Shown: positions 34,786-44,293 of the stretch, piece after piece
How the letters are laid out: each line of letters begins with the position of its first letter
How positions within the stretch are numbered: position 1 is the first letter of the stretch
Assembly (NCBI GenBank): GCA_964636385.1
Contig: CAZWSC010000090.1
Location: 1-60,750, forward strand
Length of the DNA: 60,750 nucleotides
Direction of reading: 5' to 3'
Source: CAZWSC01 sp964636385
Lineage (GTDB): Bacteria; Eisenbacteria; RBG-16-71-46; CAIMUX01
Notes under the pieces: generated by a model
Databases searched by the model: none
What the model was told of the DNA's origin: nothing
What the model saw: the letters and a program-made list of their open reading frames with translations, nothing else
Made by a program: the position numbers and the translations under genes

Positions 34786-36936
34786 ATGAACACGCGTGAA
34801 CACGTGCTTAGGGTACTGCCGCTGGCCGGGGTTCTGGCGGTCCTTATGCAGGCAAACTGCCTCCTCATCCCTGAGGATGTGGATGTCACTGACAGGGTGT
34901 CAAACCAGAGACCGGTCGTCCGCATAACTGCCGGGGCGACGAGGCCGGATACCACCGGAATTGACTACAAGGTCAGGTTCCACTGGCACGGCTACGACAG
35001 CGATGGAGTGGTGACACATTTCCAATGGGCCGTTAACGATACCGTCAGCGAAGGCGCCTGGCAGGATACGACTGCGTTCACTGCCCGGTTCAACTTCTCG
35101 GCCACCACCCCCGATCCCGAGAAGCCGGGTGAAGCCACCGATTGGCACACATTCTACGTTAGGGCCATCGACAATGATTTCGCCGTATCCCGGCCCGATA
35201 AACGATTCTTTAACGCCAGGACTATCGCGCCAACTTCGGAGATATCATTCCCGACCACTCAGACACTCACACCAATGTTCCAGCGTACCGTCGTGGTCCG
35301 GTGGGAGGGCGAGGACCTCGACAGCTCGCAGCCGGACAGAAAGCCGATTGCATACGACATCAAGCTGGTTCGGATTCCCAGAACCACCGATCCGGAGGCC
35401 GTCATCCGGGACTCGGTCTACAACGCCGATAACGTTCTCATGGATACCCTGCGTGTCGGCTCGAAGAAGCAGTGGGTACGGTTCCCGGAGTCGACTCGCG
35501 AGTACACGCTCACCGAGCTCCCGCCTTCCGGGATGTCGTATGCATTCGCCGTCCGGGCGGTTGACGAGGCCGGGGCAATCGAGCCGCTGCTCGAACGGGG
35601 GCGCAACCTGCTGGCTTTCTCCGTCACTGCGGAAGTGTCGGCTCCCTTCGTCACGGTGAGGGAACCGAGCATGGGCGTTCATTCATTCCCGACGGACGGG
35701 GATGTATGGGATGTTGACGTTCCGGCCAACAGGCCGATCTACCTCCGGTGGACCGGGTCCGCCGCCCACTACGGATCAATGGCGGGAAGCTCCAACTACG
35801 GGCTCAACATACCAGACCCCGAGGATGAGTCGTTGAGGGATCCCCTGGGACTCGGAGGTTGGGTCGGCTGGGGAAACTGGGACGGGAACCGTATGCCGCT
35901 CCTCTTCGGAAATGAGGACGGCGGAACGGTACAGACATTCTACCTGTACATGCGGGACATCAGTGATGCTGCTGCATCGACGCGGAGATGTACGATCCGA
36001 ATGCGGGTTATCGCTTTTACATTCGAGAGGTTTGCACTGGCGGTGGATGATGCCCGGTTTTCGGTTGGAGTGCCGGACAACCTTCACGACGCCTTCCTTG
36101 AAGAGACCACATACAAGCGTCTGCGGGATTTCGGGGATGTAGATGAGTTCAGTGTGTACTCTGGCGTCACCGAAAGGGGTGATCCGCAGCCGGTCACGCT
36201 GTTTCACATCTCCCAGTACAGGCATGTCGTCTGGAATCACGAAACCTACAGCGCCAACTCGAGTCTGAGGCAGACCGAATCGGTCCGGAGGACCCTCAGC
36301 GCCTATCTTGCCGCTGGAGGACGCCTGTTCGTCTTCGGCGGTCAGCAGTCTTCGGCGTTTCTCGGGAACTATCAGTATCCCAAACTGCCCCCGGCCGAGG
36401 ATGATGCGATCGGATTGGACCGTTTCTTCTACAAGTTCCTGTACTTCCGGAATCATGTGGTATCGCGCAACATGAACGGTGCATGCATCGCGGAGGCCGG
36501 AGGTCTGTACGTGGCTCGTTCGCGCAATCCCTCCTATCCTGATCTCCATATCGACCTGAACAAGCGTGACCCGTGGGAGGTGCTGGACATGGGCTACGGG
36601 GCCTACAGGGGCGGGATTCCGAAATGGGAGGGGAACAAGGCCAGAATCGGCGGGCAGCCGGCGACTCCCGATCTGCGTCTGGAGGGGCTGGATACGCTGT
36701 ATGTTGCGGATACCTGGGACCGGAATTACAGCGAACTCTGCGGCGAAGTGCAGTCGCCTTCGCGCGGGGCAGTGTGCGCCCAGAGGTATGAGTCGACACG
36801 TGCCGACTCTCTCGCCGGCACCCAGCATGGGAGGGTGGTGACCTTCAACTTCGTGACGTGGGATCTGCAGCCTGACCGGCTGCTCGATGCCAACTCAGCC
36901 GCGATAAACTGGCTTGTGACCGGTAGGGACCAGTAG
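34786..36936 (+). CDS. Surface lipoprotein with shared Ig-like module and GATase-like domain
   Basis: The 716-aa protein has a signal segment (HVLRVLPLAGVLAVLMQANC) with possible lipidated Cys25, though the lipobox is weak. The first mature module contains VRFHWHGYDSDGVVTHFQWA and FYVRAIDNDFAVSRPDKRFF, clearly matching the upstream lipoprotein's VSMYWYGNDPDGEVDGYEWA module. Residues about 500-540 (HVVWNHETYSANSSLRQ, then LAAGGRLFVFGGQQSSAFLG) resemble the glutamine-amidotransferase-like fold often found in such secreted proteins, without a recognisable catalytic Cys. Start ATG 34786 has GAAGGGAG upstream. It sits between the first lipoprotein and a beta-propeller protein with a sorting domain. 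Family unrecognised; likely surface structural or binding role. Confidence 0.78.
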   Translation: MNTREHVLRVLPLAGVLAVLMQANCLLIPEDVDVTDRVSNQRPVVRITAGATRPDTTGIDYKVRFHWHGYDSDGVVTHFQWAVNDTVSEGAWQDTTAFTARFNFSATTPDPEKPGEATDWHTFYVRAIDNDFAVSRPDKRFFNARTIAPTSEISFPTTQTLTPMFQRTVVVRWEGEDLDSSQPDRKPIAYDIKLVRIPRTTDPEAVIRDSVYNADNVLMDTLRVGSKKQWVRFPESTREYTLTELPPSGMSYAFAVRAVDEAGAIEPLLERGRNLLAFSVTAEVSAPFVTVREPSMGVHSFPTDGDVWDVDVPANRPIYLRWTGSAAHYGSMAGSSNYGLNIPDPEDESLRDPLGLGGWVGWGNWDGNRMPLLFGNEDGGTVQTFYLYMRDISDAAASTRRCTIRMRVIAFTFERFALAVDDARFSVGVPDNLHDAFLEETTYKRLRDFGDVDEFSVYSGVTERGDPQPVTLFHISQYRHVVWNHETYSANSSLRQTESVRRTLSAYLAAGGRLFVFGGQQSSAFLGNYQYPKLPPAEDDAIGLDRFFYKFLYFRNHVVSRNMNGACIAEAGGLYVARSRNPSYPDLHIDLNKRDPWEVLDMGYGAYRGGIPKWEGNKARIGGQPATPDLRLEGLDTLYVADTWDRNYSELCGEVQSPSRGAVCAQRYESTRADSLAGTQHGRVVTFNFVTWDLQPDRLLDANSAAINWLVTGRDQ

Positions 36937-36995
36937 CAGGGGAAGCACGATCCACGGGCCCGGGGACCGGCCCGGGCTACAGGAAAGGAACAATC

Positions 36996-38918
36996 TTGTT
37001 GTCATTCGCCATGTTGGTGGGGAGTAGAAGACCTGTGAGTTCATCTTCCGGGTTGCTGCGTATGACTGTTTTCATGCTTGTAGCCGGTATCTTCCCTCAT
37101 CTTCCTGCCGGACCAGCATCATCGGCCTTCTTCAAGAGCCCGCCGGACAGCATTGGGGACCGGCACGTGGAGCTGTCCTGGGATGCGGATCCTGATGATC
37201 CACTCTACACAGGCAACACGATCCTGCGTCTTGAAGGGCGGATTGAGACAATCCACGGCCCGGGCAGAGCGGTGCTGGCTTCAGTGGGCGACCTGCAGGG
37301 GACGCTTCTTTACTCGTATGCTGAAGGCGAGACCACTGTGAGGCGCTATGACCTGGTCAACAGCCACAGCCTGACAGATCTGCCATTGGGGGACCGCCGT
37401 GTCACAGGTCTGACACTCCACGCATCCAACCGTTGGCTGCTCGGGGTGCTGGATACCGGCGGGGTTGCCGTGTGGGATCTCGACCAGACTCCCGCCTCTG
37501 AACCCGCCTTATACCCGGCAGGCGGTGCGGATGTGCTTGGAGCCACATTCTATCCGAATCTTCTGGATCCACAGCGGCCGTCGTTCGCAACCGTATCCGC
37601 TGATGACAGCGTCAGAGTGTGGGCCGCACCCGGGACGATCATGGGGCCAGGCTACACGATGGCGGTGCCGGGCGGTTCACCGGGCGGCATCGCCATGAGC
37701 GATGATCGGGTGGATCTGGCTGTCGGTACGAACGCGGGCGAGGTGCGGATCTGGGACATCAGAACCCAGCCCAGGACCCCGCGGCTCATACTCAGGGGGG
37801 GGCACGACGCGCCCGTCCGCCGGGTGGTGTTCTCGCGTGACAGGCTGAAGCTCGCGTCCATCGACACACAGGGCCAAACCGCGATCTGGCGCACTTCGGA
37901 CGGCCGCCTCATTGCCCAGTTCGAAACCACCCCTCCAGACTCGGGGGACGATACCTTCTGGATCAACTTCTCGCCTCCAATGGGCCGCCTCATATACGTC
38001 TGGATGTCGAACGGGATGGTCGAGCTTCGTGACGGCGACACCGGCCACCTCTACCGTACAGACGGTCTGATTGGCGAGAGGGTGACGGCCAGGTACCCCT
38101 CACATGACGGTCTCCTGACATACGTCGGCGACGCTGACGGTCGCTACTCCATCATACGTGCGGGCCTGTGCAGGCCCAGCCGCGACCAGCGCGAGTGTTT
38201 CGGTGGTTACATGATCTGGCGCAGTTCGTCGGATGATCCCGATGACAAGGTTCTGCTCCGGGTGTACAACCATGCCGACTCGACATGGACCTTCGATGGT
38301 GCGCGCCGGGCGTTTTCCGATCCCGACTCGATAATCGTGAGGCGCAGGCCTCCCTACAGGGTCGGAGAACGCCAGCAGGAGCCCAGGGAGGTCTACGGTC
38401 CGCACAACGGCATTCCTTACTACTACAGCGTCGTTCGCTTCAACAGCGTGTATCTGGAGGGCGCCGTATTCCCAAGGTACCTGAACACCGTTCACGAAGG
38501 TTTCTACCGGGACGATCCGGATGGTCCGCCGACTCCCATCAGGGCGCAGGCACCGGCATTCGACAGCCGCCAGGGGTATTCCGACAAGACCCCGAGGCTG
38601 AGGGATGTCACTGTGGTTCCGAACCCGTTCGAGTCCGGCAGGCGCTCCTCCACACCCCTCGGCAATGACCTGGTTCAGTTCCGCCACCTTCCCGATCAGG
38701 CAACGATCCGGATTTTCAGCATGGCCGGGGATCTCGTGCGGGTGATCGAACATGGCCGTGGGGAGTACGGGCAGAGCCAGGATACCGCTGTCTGGGATCT
38801 GCGGAATGGCTCGGGGAAGAGGATAGCAACCGGTATCTACCTCTACAGGGTCGAAACCGAGGGTCGCCCCGGCCTTCCGGCAGAAGTGCATGAAGGACGC
38901 ATCGCAGTCATCCGCTGA
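36996..38918 (+). CDS. Secreted WD40-like beta-propeller protein with FlgD-like sorting domain
   Basis: The 640-aa protein is exported (signal segment around LLRMTVFMLVAGIFPHLPAG, residues 24-45). Residues about 90-370 are WD40-type propeller blades, e.g. SVRVWAAPG, GEVRIWDIRTQPRTPRLILR, HDAPVRRVVFSRDRLKLASI, TAIWRTSDGRLIAQFE. The last 110 residues form a FlgD/type IX-like C-terminal domain: RLRDVTVVPNPFESG, IRIFSMAGDLVRVIEHG, WDLRNGSGKRIATGIYLYRV. TTG 36996 is favoured because AGGAAAGGA lies 6 nt before it; ATG 37011 is the alternative. It lies 59 bp after the lipoprotein gene and 30 bp before a membrane glycosyltransferase gene. WD40 blades are uncommon in extracytoplasmic bacterial proteins, so it is probably a scaffold. 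Its ligand is unknown. Confidence 0.82.
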   Translation: MLSFAMLVGSRRPVSSSSGLLRMTVFMLVAGIFPHLPAGPASSAFFKSPPDSIGDRHVELSWDADPDDPLYTGNTILRLEGRIETIHGPGRAVLASVGDLQGTLLYSYAEGETTVRRYDLVNSHSLTDLPLGDRRVTGLTLHASNRWLLGVLDTGGVAVWDLDQTPASEPALYPAGGADVLGATFYPNLLDPQRPSFATVSADDSVRVWAAPGTIMGPGYTMAVPGGSPGGIAMSDDRVDLAVGTNAGEVRIWDIRTQPRTPRLILRGGHDAPVRRVVFSRDRLKLASIDTQGQTAIWRTSDGRLIAQFETTPPDSGDDTFWINFSPPMGRLIYVWMSNGMVELRDGDTGHLYRTDGLIGERVTARYPSHDGLLTYVGDADGRYSIIRAGLCRPSRDQRECFGGYMIWRSSSDDPDDKVLLRVYNHADSTWTFDGARRAFSDPDSIIVRRRPPYRVGERQQEPREVYGPHNGIPYYYSVVRFNSVYLEGAVFPRYLNTVHEGFYRDDPDGPPTPIRAQAPAFDSRQGYSDKTPRLRDVTVVPNPFESGRRSSTPLGNDLVQFRHLPDQATIRIFSMAGDLVRVIEHGRGEYGQSQDTAVWDLRNGSGKRIATGIYLYRVETEGRPGLPAEVHEGRIAVIR

Positions 38919-38948
38919 TGTGAAGCAGCCTTCCCGGGGCTGATCGAA

Positions 38949-41303
38949 ATGCAGGTAACGGGAAGAGGGCAGGACCGATTCTTGCGGATCCTGCCCGTTC
39001 TCATTCTGGCAGTCGCGGCTGTCCTCCGGGGAATCTACCTGCTGCTCTACGCAGGCGGGATCCCCCTCTACTCAGTCCCGCTCGTGGACGCGATGATCTA
39101 CGATGCGTGGGCCGGCAGGATTGCGGCCGGCGACTGGCAGGGTGCCGCCGAGGGAGTCTTCTACCGCGCCCCGCTCTATCCCTACCTCCTGGCCGGGATC
39201 CGGCTTCTCTTCGGCCAGAGCATCCCCTGGGCCTACCTGGTTCAGATGCTCATGGGGCTCGGTGTGCTGTTCCTCGCATGTCGCCTGGCCTGCCGCCTTG
39301 TCGGTCGGGTCGGGGGACTGGCTGCGCTTGCCCTGCTGGCGCTTTACGGCCCGCTCATGGCTTCCGAGTCGAAGCTTCTGACCACGACCCCCGGAATCTT
39401 CCTCCATCTCCTCGTTCTCTGGTCCGCGATTCGCTTCTCCGAATCCGGGTTGCGCCGTCATGCACTTTCCGCCGGCATCTGCCTCGGACTGTCGGCCCTG
39501 GTTCGTCCGCAGTGGCTCATCCTGGCCGCCCTCCTGCCGGTGCTGGCGGAGGGCGGATCCCGGCGGATGCTGCGCTGGTGGCCATTCGCGATCGGAGTGA
39601 TCCTGATGATTGCCCCCGTGACGTTGCGCAACAGGATCGTGGGCGATGACTGGGTGCTGATCTCCTCCAATGGGGGGATCACCTTCTTCCAGGGGAACAA
39701 CGAGGAGAACAGGTCCGGGCTGCTGACGATTTCCACCCGCTTCGAACTGCTCGGCAGCGCAGTCAACCAGCAGGAGATGGAACGCCGGGTGGCCGAGAGG
39801 GAGACAGGGCGTCGGATGAAGCCATCCGAGATAAGCTCGTTCTGGGCTCGCCAGGGAGTCGATTTCATCCTGAGCAGTCCCGGGGAGTGGCTGGTCCTGC
39901 AGGGACGAAAGCTCTACCGGATCGTCACGAGCTACGAGTACGCCGACAACTACTCCTACTACCTGGAGGCCGAACGTCTCTGGCCGCTGCGCGTCGCGTT
40001 CATACCCTTCGGTGCCGTGCTGGCTCTCGGGGTGCTCGGCGCCTTCTGGTGCAGGCCCGGGCGCTTTCCGGATCGTGTCGTTCTGGCAAGCGCAGCGATC
40101 GCGCTGCTCTCCTGCCTGGTCTTCTTCGTCAACTCCAGGTACCGGATGGAAGCGGTCCCCGCGCTCGCGGTTCTCGGTGGGGTCGCCCTGGCCCGGCTTG
40201 TGGAGGCAGGCGGCATAAGGGGACGGCGGCGGTGGATCGGTCCCGCCGTATCGGGGCTTCTGTTCTCGGCTTCCTTCCTGCCGGCCGGTCTCCCTGCCCG
40301 CAGTCAGGAGTCGATATCCTACCTTCAGGTCGGAAGCGCCATGGAGATCCAGGGCAGGCTGCGCGATGCCGAACGCGCGTACCGGCAGGCGATCGAGCTT
40401 CTGCCCGTAAACCTGTTTGCCTGGAACAGGCTGGCCATGCTTACGGAGAGGCTGGAAGGAGCGGATGAGGCGATCTCCCTGCTCTCGGGCGCGCCGGCAG
40501 AGCCCGTGCAGAACCATCCCCTGACTGAGCAGCAGATGGGGATCCTCCATCTGAAGCTCGGAATGGACGAGGAGGCGGCCTACTGGCTCGATCGCGCCGT
40601 GCAGGGAAACCCCCATATGCGTGAAGGGCACGAGCTCCTTGCATCCATCTACGGCAGACTAGGCAGGTACAGGGAGGTGGAGGCTTCCCTCCGTGAGGCG
40701 GTGTCCCTCGGGCCGGACAGGGCAGATCTCTGGTCGCGCCTGGGATACGCTCGTATCCAACTCCGCGAGTATGAGACGGCCCGTCAGGCATACAGGATGC
40801 TCCTCTCGCTGAGGCCGGGTGATGCCGGGGCTCTCCTCAACCTGGCGATCTGCGCATTCCACCTGGGCGAGCTCCGTGAGGCATCTGAGCGCCTTGAGGA
40901 ACTGGGCGACGGGGTGAGCGACGATCCCCTGGTCCTCTACTACCGGGGGCTTCTGGCATGGCGTGAATCCGGGCGGGAACCAGTTGCCGCCCGCGACGCC
41001 GTGTCGGACCTGGACCGGGTCCTCAGGATGGAGCCGGGCAGTTTCAGGGCTCTCTACTACGGCACACTCGCCCGGTTCAGAGCGGGGGACACGGATGGCA
41101 TTTCCCCGGCCTGGATTGCCTCCTGGGGGCCGGAGATCCGCGAAATCCTGCCAAAACTCATGGGATGGCTTCAGGCGCGATCGGGCAGGGCCTGGGGTGA
41201 GCCGCTGAGCGACGCGGAGGATCACGAACTGAGGCGGCTTGAGGGATACCCACTCGGCGATGTGGTGATCGCGCGTATCCGCAGAGCGATAGCTGAGGAG
41301 TAG
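38949..41303 (+). CDS. GT-C (ArnT/PMT-like) membrane glycosyltransferase fused to TPR domain
   Basis: The 784-aa protein has about ten membrane helices in residues 12-450, e.g. RILPVLILAVAAVLRGIYLL and FVNSRYRMEAVPALAVLGGV. It includes motifs of the dolichyl/undecaprenyl-phosphate sugar transferases (GT39/GT83): VDAMIYDAWAGRIAAGDW with an acidic residue after TM1, then FYRAPLYPYLLAGIRLLFGQ. A large extracytoplasmic loop contains NEENRSGLLTISTRFELLGS. The C-terminal 330 residues are TPR helices (e.g. YLQVGSAMEIQGRLRDAERA, YRQAIELLPVNLFAWNRLAM, ELLASIYGRLGRYREVEASL). It probably transfers lipid-linked sugar to a protein or glycan outside the membrane. It ends the surface-protein operon, 30 bp after the propeller gene, making protein glycosylation of its neighbours an attractive inference. 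Confidence 0.85.
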   Translation: MQVTGRGQDRFLRILPVLILAVAAVLRGIYLLLYAGGIPLYSVPLVDAMIYDAWAGRIAAGDWQGAAEGVFYRAPLYPYLLAGIRLLFGQSIPWAYLVQMLMGLGVLFLACRLACRLVGRVGGLAALALLALYGPLMASESKLLTTTPGIFLHLLVLWSAIRFSESGLRRHALSAGICLGLSALVRPQWLILAALLPVLAEGGSRRMLRWWPFAIGVILMIAPVTLRNRIVGDDWVLISSNGGITFFQGNNEENRSGLLTISTRFELLGSAVNQQEMERRVAERETGRRMKPSEISSFWARQGVDFILSSPGEWLVLQGRKLYRIVTSYEYADNYSYYLEAERLWPLRVAFIPFGAVLALGVLGAFWCRPGRFPDRVVLASAAIALLSCLVFFVNSRYRMEAVPALAVLGGVALARLVEAGGIRGRRRWIGPAVSGLLFSASFLPAGLPARSQESISYLQVGSAMEIQGRLRDAERAYRQAIELLPVNLFAWNRLAMLTERLEGADEAISLLSGAPAEPVQNHPLTEQQMGILHLKLGMDEEAAYWLDRAVQGNPHMREGHELLASIYGRLGRYREVEASLREAVSLGPDRADLWSRLGYARIQLREYETARQAYRMLLSLRPGDAGALLNLAICAFHLGELREASERLEELGDGVSDDPLVLYYRGLLAWRESGREPVAARDAVSDLDRVLRMEPGSFRALYYGTLARFRAGDTDGISPAWIASWGPEIREILPKLMGWLQARSGRAWGEPLSDAEDHELRRLEGYPLGDVVIARIRRAIAEE

Positions 41304-41381
41304 CCTGACCCGGGTGCCGAATACTCAATCTGTGTCCCCGGAGCCTTATCGAGACTGTTTCTCGACGGCCTCGGGGTCTCC

Positions 41382-41409
41382 TTGACCCGGCTGGTCCGGA
41401 GCGTATACT
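41382..41409 (+). promoter_or_regulatory. Promoter of ppdK
   Basis: TTGACC at 41382-41387, a 16-bp spacer and TATACT at 41404-41409. The leader to ATG 41467 is about 50 nt. Confidence 0.68.
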
Positions 41410-41466
41410 CCGCGATTGTGCCCGCAGAAGCAGGCGACCCTGGTAAACGAACACTTGAGGTGAAGG

Positions 41467-44274
41467 ATGAAGACCAGCACCAAGTATGTGTACTTCTTCG
41501 GAGGCGACGGTACGGATGGGGACGGAACGATGAAGGACCTGCTCGGCGGCAAGGGCGCCGGGCTGGCCGAGATGACGAACGCCGGCGTTCCGGTTCCGCC
41601 CGGCTTCACCATTACCACCGAGGCATGCAACCACTATTACGCCAACAGCGGGAAGGTGCCCGGGGACCTGGCCATGCAACAGGCCGAAGCCGTCGGGAAG
41701 CTGGAGAAGATACAGGGGAGGCGTCTGGGCGATGCGAAGGACCCGCTCCTGGTGTCGGTGCGCTCCGGCTCGAAGTTCTCGATGCCCGGCATGATGGACA
41801 CCATCCTGAATCTCGGCCTGAATGACGAGTCGGTAAAGGGGCTTGCGGCGTCCACGGGCAACCCGCGCTTCGCATTCGACTCCTACCGCCGCTTCCTGGC
41901 GATGTTCGGGAATGTCGTCATGGGGATCGGGAAGGATCTCTTCGAGCACGAGATCCGCGAGCTGAAGAGGGGGAAGGGGATCGAGTTCGACGTCGACCTT
42001 ACCGAGGCCGACCTGCAGTCGCTTGCCGGGCGCTTCAAGGAGATCATCAGGCGCGAGACAGGGTCCGGTTTCCCCCAGGATCCCTTGGCACAGCTGGACA
42101 TGGCCCGGGATGCGGTCTTCCGCTCCTGGAAGAACGACCGGGCGGTCTACTACCGAAAGCAGCACGGGATCTCCGACAAGCTGGGGACCGCGGTGAACAT
42201 CCAGGCGATGGTTTTCGGGAACAAGGGGCCGACTTCCGGGACAGGGGTCGGGTTCACGCGCAATCCCGCCACAGGCACCAACGAGTTCTACGGAGAGTAC
42301 CTTCTCAACGCCCAGGGTGAGGATGTGGTGGCCGGCACCCGCACTCCAAAGCCGATCGCCGAACTGGAAGATGAGATGCCGGAGGTTTACGGGAAGCTCC
42401 GCGAGATAACCGCCCGGCTCGAGAAGCACTACAGGGACGTTCAGGACTTCGAGTTCACCATCGAGGACGGCACCCTCTACATGCTTCAAACCAGGACCGG
42501 GAAGCGCACCACGCAGGCCGCGATCAGGATCGCGGTGGAGATGGTCAACGAGGGGATCCTCTCCAAGGAGGAGGCCCTGATGCGGGTCGAGGCGGAGTCA
42601 CTTGACCAGATGCTCCATCCCAGGATCGACCCCAAGGCCAGCGCGGATGTTCTTGCCAGGGGCCTCGCCGCCTCGCCGGGTGCGGCGGTCGGGGAGATCG
42701 TCTTCGAACCGGACGAGGTTGTCGCGCTTGCCGCGAAGGACCGCAGCGTGATCCTTGTCCGCAGCGAAACCAACCCCGACGACATCCACGGGATGGATGC
42801 CGCACAGGGGATCCTGACGGCGACAGGGGGGATGACATCCCACGCCGCGGTTGTCGCGCGGGGCATGGGGAAGTGCTGTGTGGCAGGCTGCTCCGCCCTC
42901 AGCATCAACGAGCACGAGGGTACCCTCAGGATAGGCAAGCGTGAGCTGAAGAAGGGGGATGTGATCACCCTCAACGGTTCGACAGGAGAGGTGCTGGACG
43001 GCGAGGTGGCGACGCTTGAGCCCGAGGAGTCCGGCGAGTTCCGGACCTTCATGCAGTGGGCTGATGAGGTCCGGGGGCTCAGGGTGCGCGCCAACGCCGA
43101 CATTCCCCGGGATGCAAGGCAGGCGCGGGTCTTTGGCGCCCAGGGGATCGGGCTCTGCCGTACGGAACACATGTTCTTCGCGGAGGATCGCCTCCCGTGG
43201 GTGCAGCAGATGATCCTGTACGCATCCACGGTGAAGCGCCTGCGCGCGAGGGTTGAGAAGCTCGAACGCGAGATGCCCGATGCCACCGGCGAGAGGAAGT
43301 CTCGTATCGAGAAGGAACTCAACGCGGCCCGTGAAGATCTGGCTGAACCCAAGGCGAGGATGGACGAGGCTCTCGATAAGATCCTGCCGTTCCAGAGGGA
43401 GGATTTCCACGGGCTCCTCCAGGCGATGGAAGGGCTGCCGGTCACAATACGCACACTGGATCCGCCCCTGCACGAGTTCCTCCCGAAGAGGGAGGAACTG
43501 ATGGTGGAGATCGCACTCCTGAAGGAGCGCAAGGGTGATCCCGGGCTCCTTGCCGAGAAGCAGACCCTGCTCAGCCGCGTCGAGGAGTTGCACGAGTTCA
43601 ACCCGATGCTGGGCCACCGTGGGTGCCGGCTGGGCATCACCTACCCGGAGATCACGGCCATGCAGGCTCGAGCCATCCTCGAAGCAGCGGCACAGCTGAT
43701 CAAGGAAGGGGTCCGCGTCTTTCCGGAGATCATGATACCGCTCGTGGGAGACGTGGCCGAGTTCCGCCACCAGCGTGCCGTGGTCGACGGCGTTGCCCGC
43801 GATGTAATGCGTGAAACCGGGACGGAAGTCCCATACCTTGTCGGGACGATGATCGAAGTGCCGCGGGCTGCGCTGACGGCGGACGAGGTCGCGGCGGAGG
43901 CGCAGTTCTTCTCGTTCGGAACGAACGACCTGACCCAGATGGCGTACGGCTATTCCAGGGATGATGCGGGCAGGTTCCTGGGTGAGTACCTGGAGCACGG
44001 AATCCTCGAGCACGACCCGTTCGTTTCGCTGGATCAGCGTGGCGTGGGACAGCTGGTGTCGGGTGCAGTGGAGAAGGGACGCAAGACCCGGCCCGAGCTC
44101 AAGGTCGGGATCTGTGGTGAACACGGCGGCGATCCGCGATCCATCGACTTCTGCTATCGTAACAAGCTGGACTATGTGAGCTGCTCGCCTTTCCGCGTGC
44201 CGGTCGCGCGGCTGGCGGCGGCGCAGGCCACGATCCGGGCGCAGAACACAGCCGTGTCATCGAGCACTGCCTAG
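41467..44274 (+). CDS. ppdK: Pyruvate, phosphate dikinase
   Basis: PPDK interconverts pyruvate, ATP and Pi with PEP, AMP and PPi, serving gluconeogenesis or PPi-linked glycolysis. The 935-aa protein has the ATP-grasp N-domain (DLLGGKGAGLAEMTNAGVPV; VSVRSGSKFSMPGMMDTILN). The phosphohistidine domain follows with catalytic His459 in GGMTSHAAVVARGMGK. The TIM barrel has GIGLCRTEHMFF, TIRTLDPPLHEFLP, FGTNDLTQMAYGYSRDDAG and the catalytic Cys segment GICGEHGGDP. The protein is some 50-60 residues longer than typical PPDK (about 875 aa). Most of the excess is a charged, coiled-coil-like insertion at about residues 583-637 between the ILYAST and ILPFQREDF segments. GAGGTGA precedes ATG 41467. A CDP-alcohol phosphatidyltransferase gene follows after 19 bp. 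Confidence 0.97.
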   Translation: MKTSTKYVYFFGGDGTDGDGTMKDLLGGKGAGLAEMTNAGVPVPPGFTITTEACNHYYANSGKVPGDLAMQQAEAVGKLEKIQGRRLGDAKDPLLVSVRSGSKFSMPGMMDTILNLGLNDESVKGLAASTGNPRFAFDSYRRFLAMFGNVVMGIGKDLFEHEIRELKRGKGIEFDVDLTEADLQSLAGRFKEIIRRETGSGFPQDPLAQLDMARDAVFRSWKNDRAVYYRKQHGISDKLGTAVNIQAMVFGNKGPTSGTGVGFTRNPATGTNEFYGEYLLNAQGEDVVAGTRTPKPIAELEDEMPEVYGKLREITARLEKHYRDVQDFEFTIEDGTLYMLQTRTGKRTTQAAIRIAVEMVNEGILSKEEALMRVEAESLDQMLHPRIDPKASADVLARGLAASPGAAVGEIVFEPDEVVALAAKDRSVILVRSETNPDDIHGMDAAQGILTATGGMTSHAAVVARGMGKCCVAGCSALSINEHEGTLRIGKRELKKGDVITLNGSTGEVLDGEVATLEPEESGEFRTFMQWADEVRGLRVRANADIPRDARQARVFGAQGIGLCRTEHMFFAEDRLPWVQQMILYASTVKRLRARVEKLEREMPDATGERKSRIEKELNAAREDLAEPKARMDEALDKILPFQREDFHGLLQAMEGLPVTIRTLDPPLHEFLPKREELMVEIALLKERKGDPGLLAEKQTLLSRVEELHEFNPMLGHRGCRLGITYPEITAMQARAILEAAAQLIKEGVRVFPEIMIPLVGDVAEFRHQRAVVDGVARDVMRETGTEVPYLVGTMIEVPRAALTADEVAAEAQFFSFGTNDLTQMAYGYSRDDAGRFLGEYLEHGILEHDPFVSLDQRGVGQLVSGAVEKGRKTRPELKVGICGEHGGDPRSIDFCYRNKLDYVSCSPFRVPVARLAAAQATIRAQNTAVSSSTA

Positions 44275-44293
44275 CCAGTAGGAAGGGATCGGA

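Noticed and set aside
39072..40631. 519-aa minus-strand frame opposite the GT-C glycosyltransferase
   Set aside because: Low-complexity, no domain and no ribosome site; the plus strand has clear membrane helices and TPRs.
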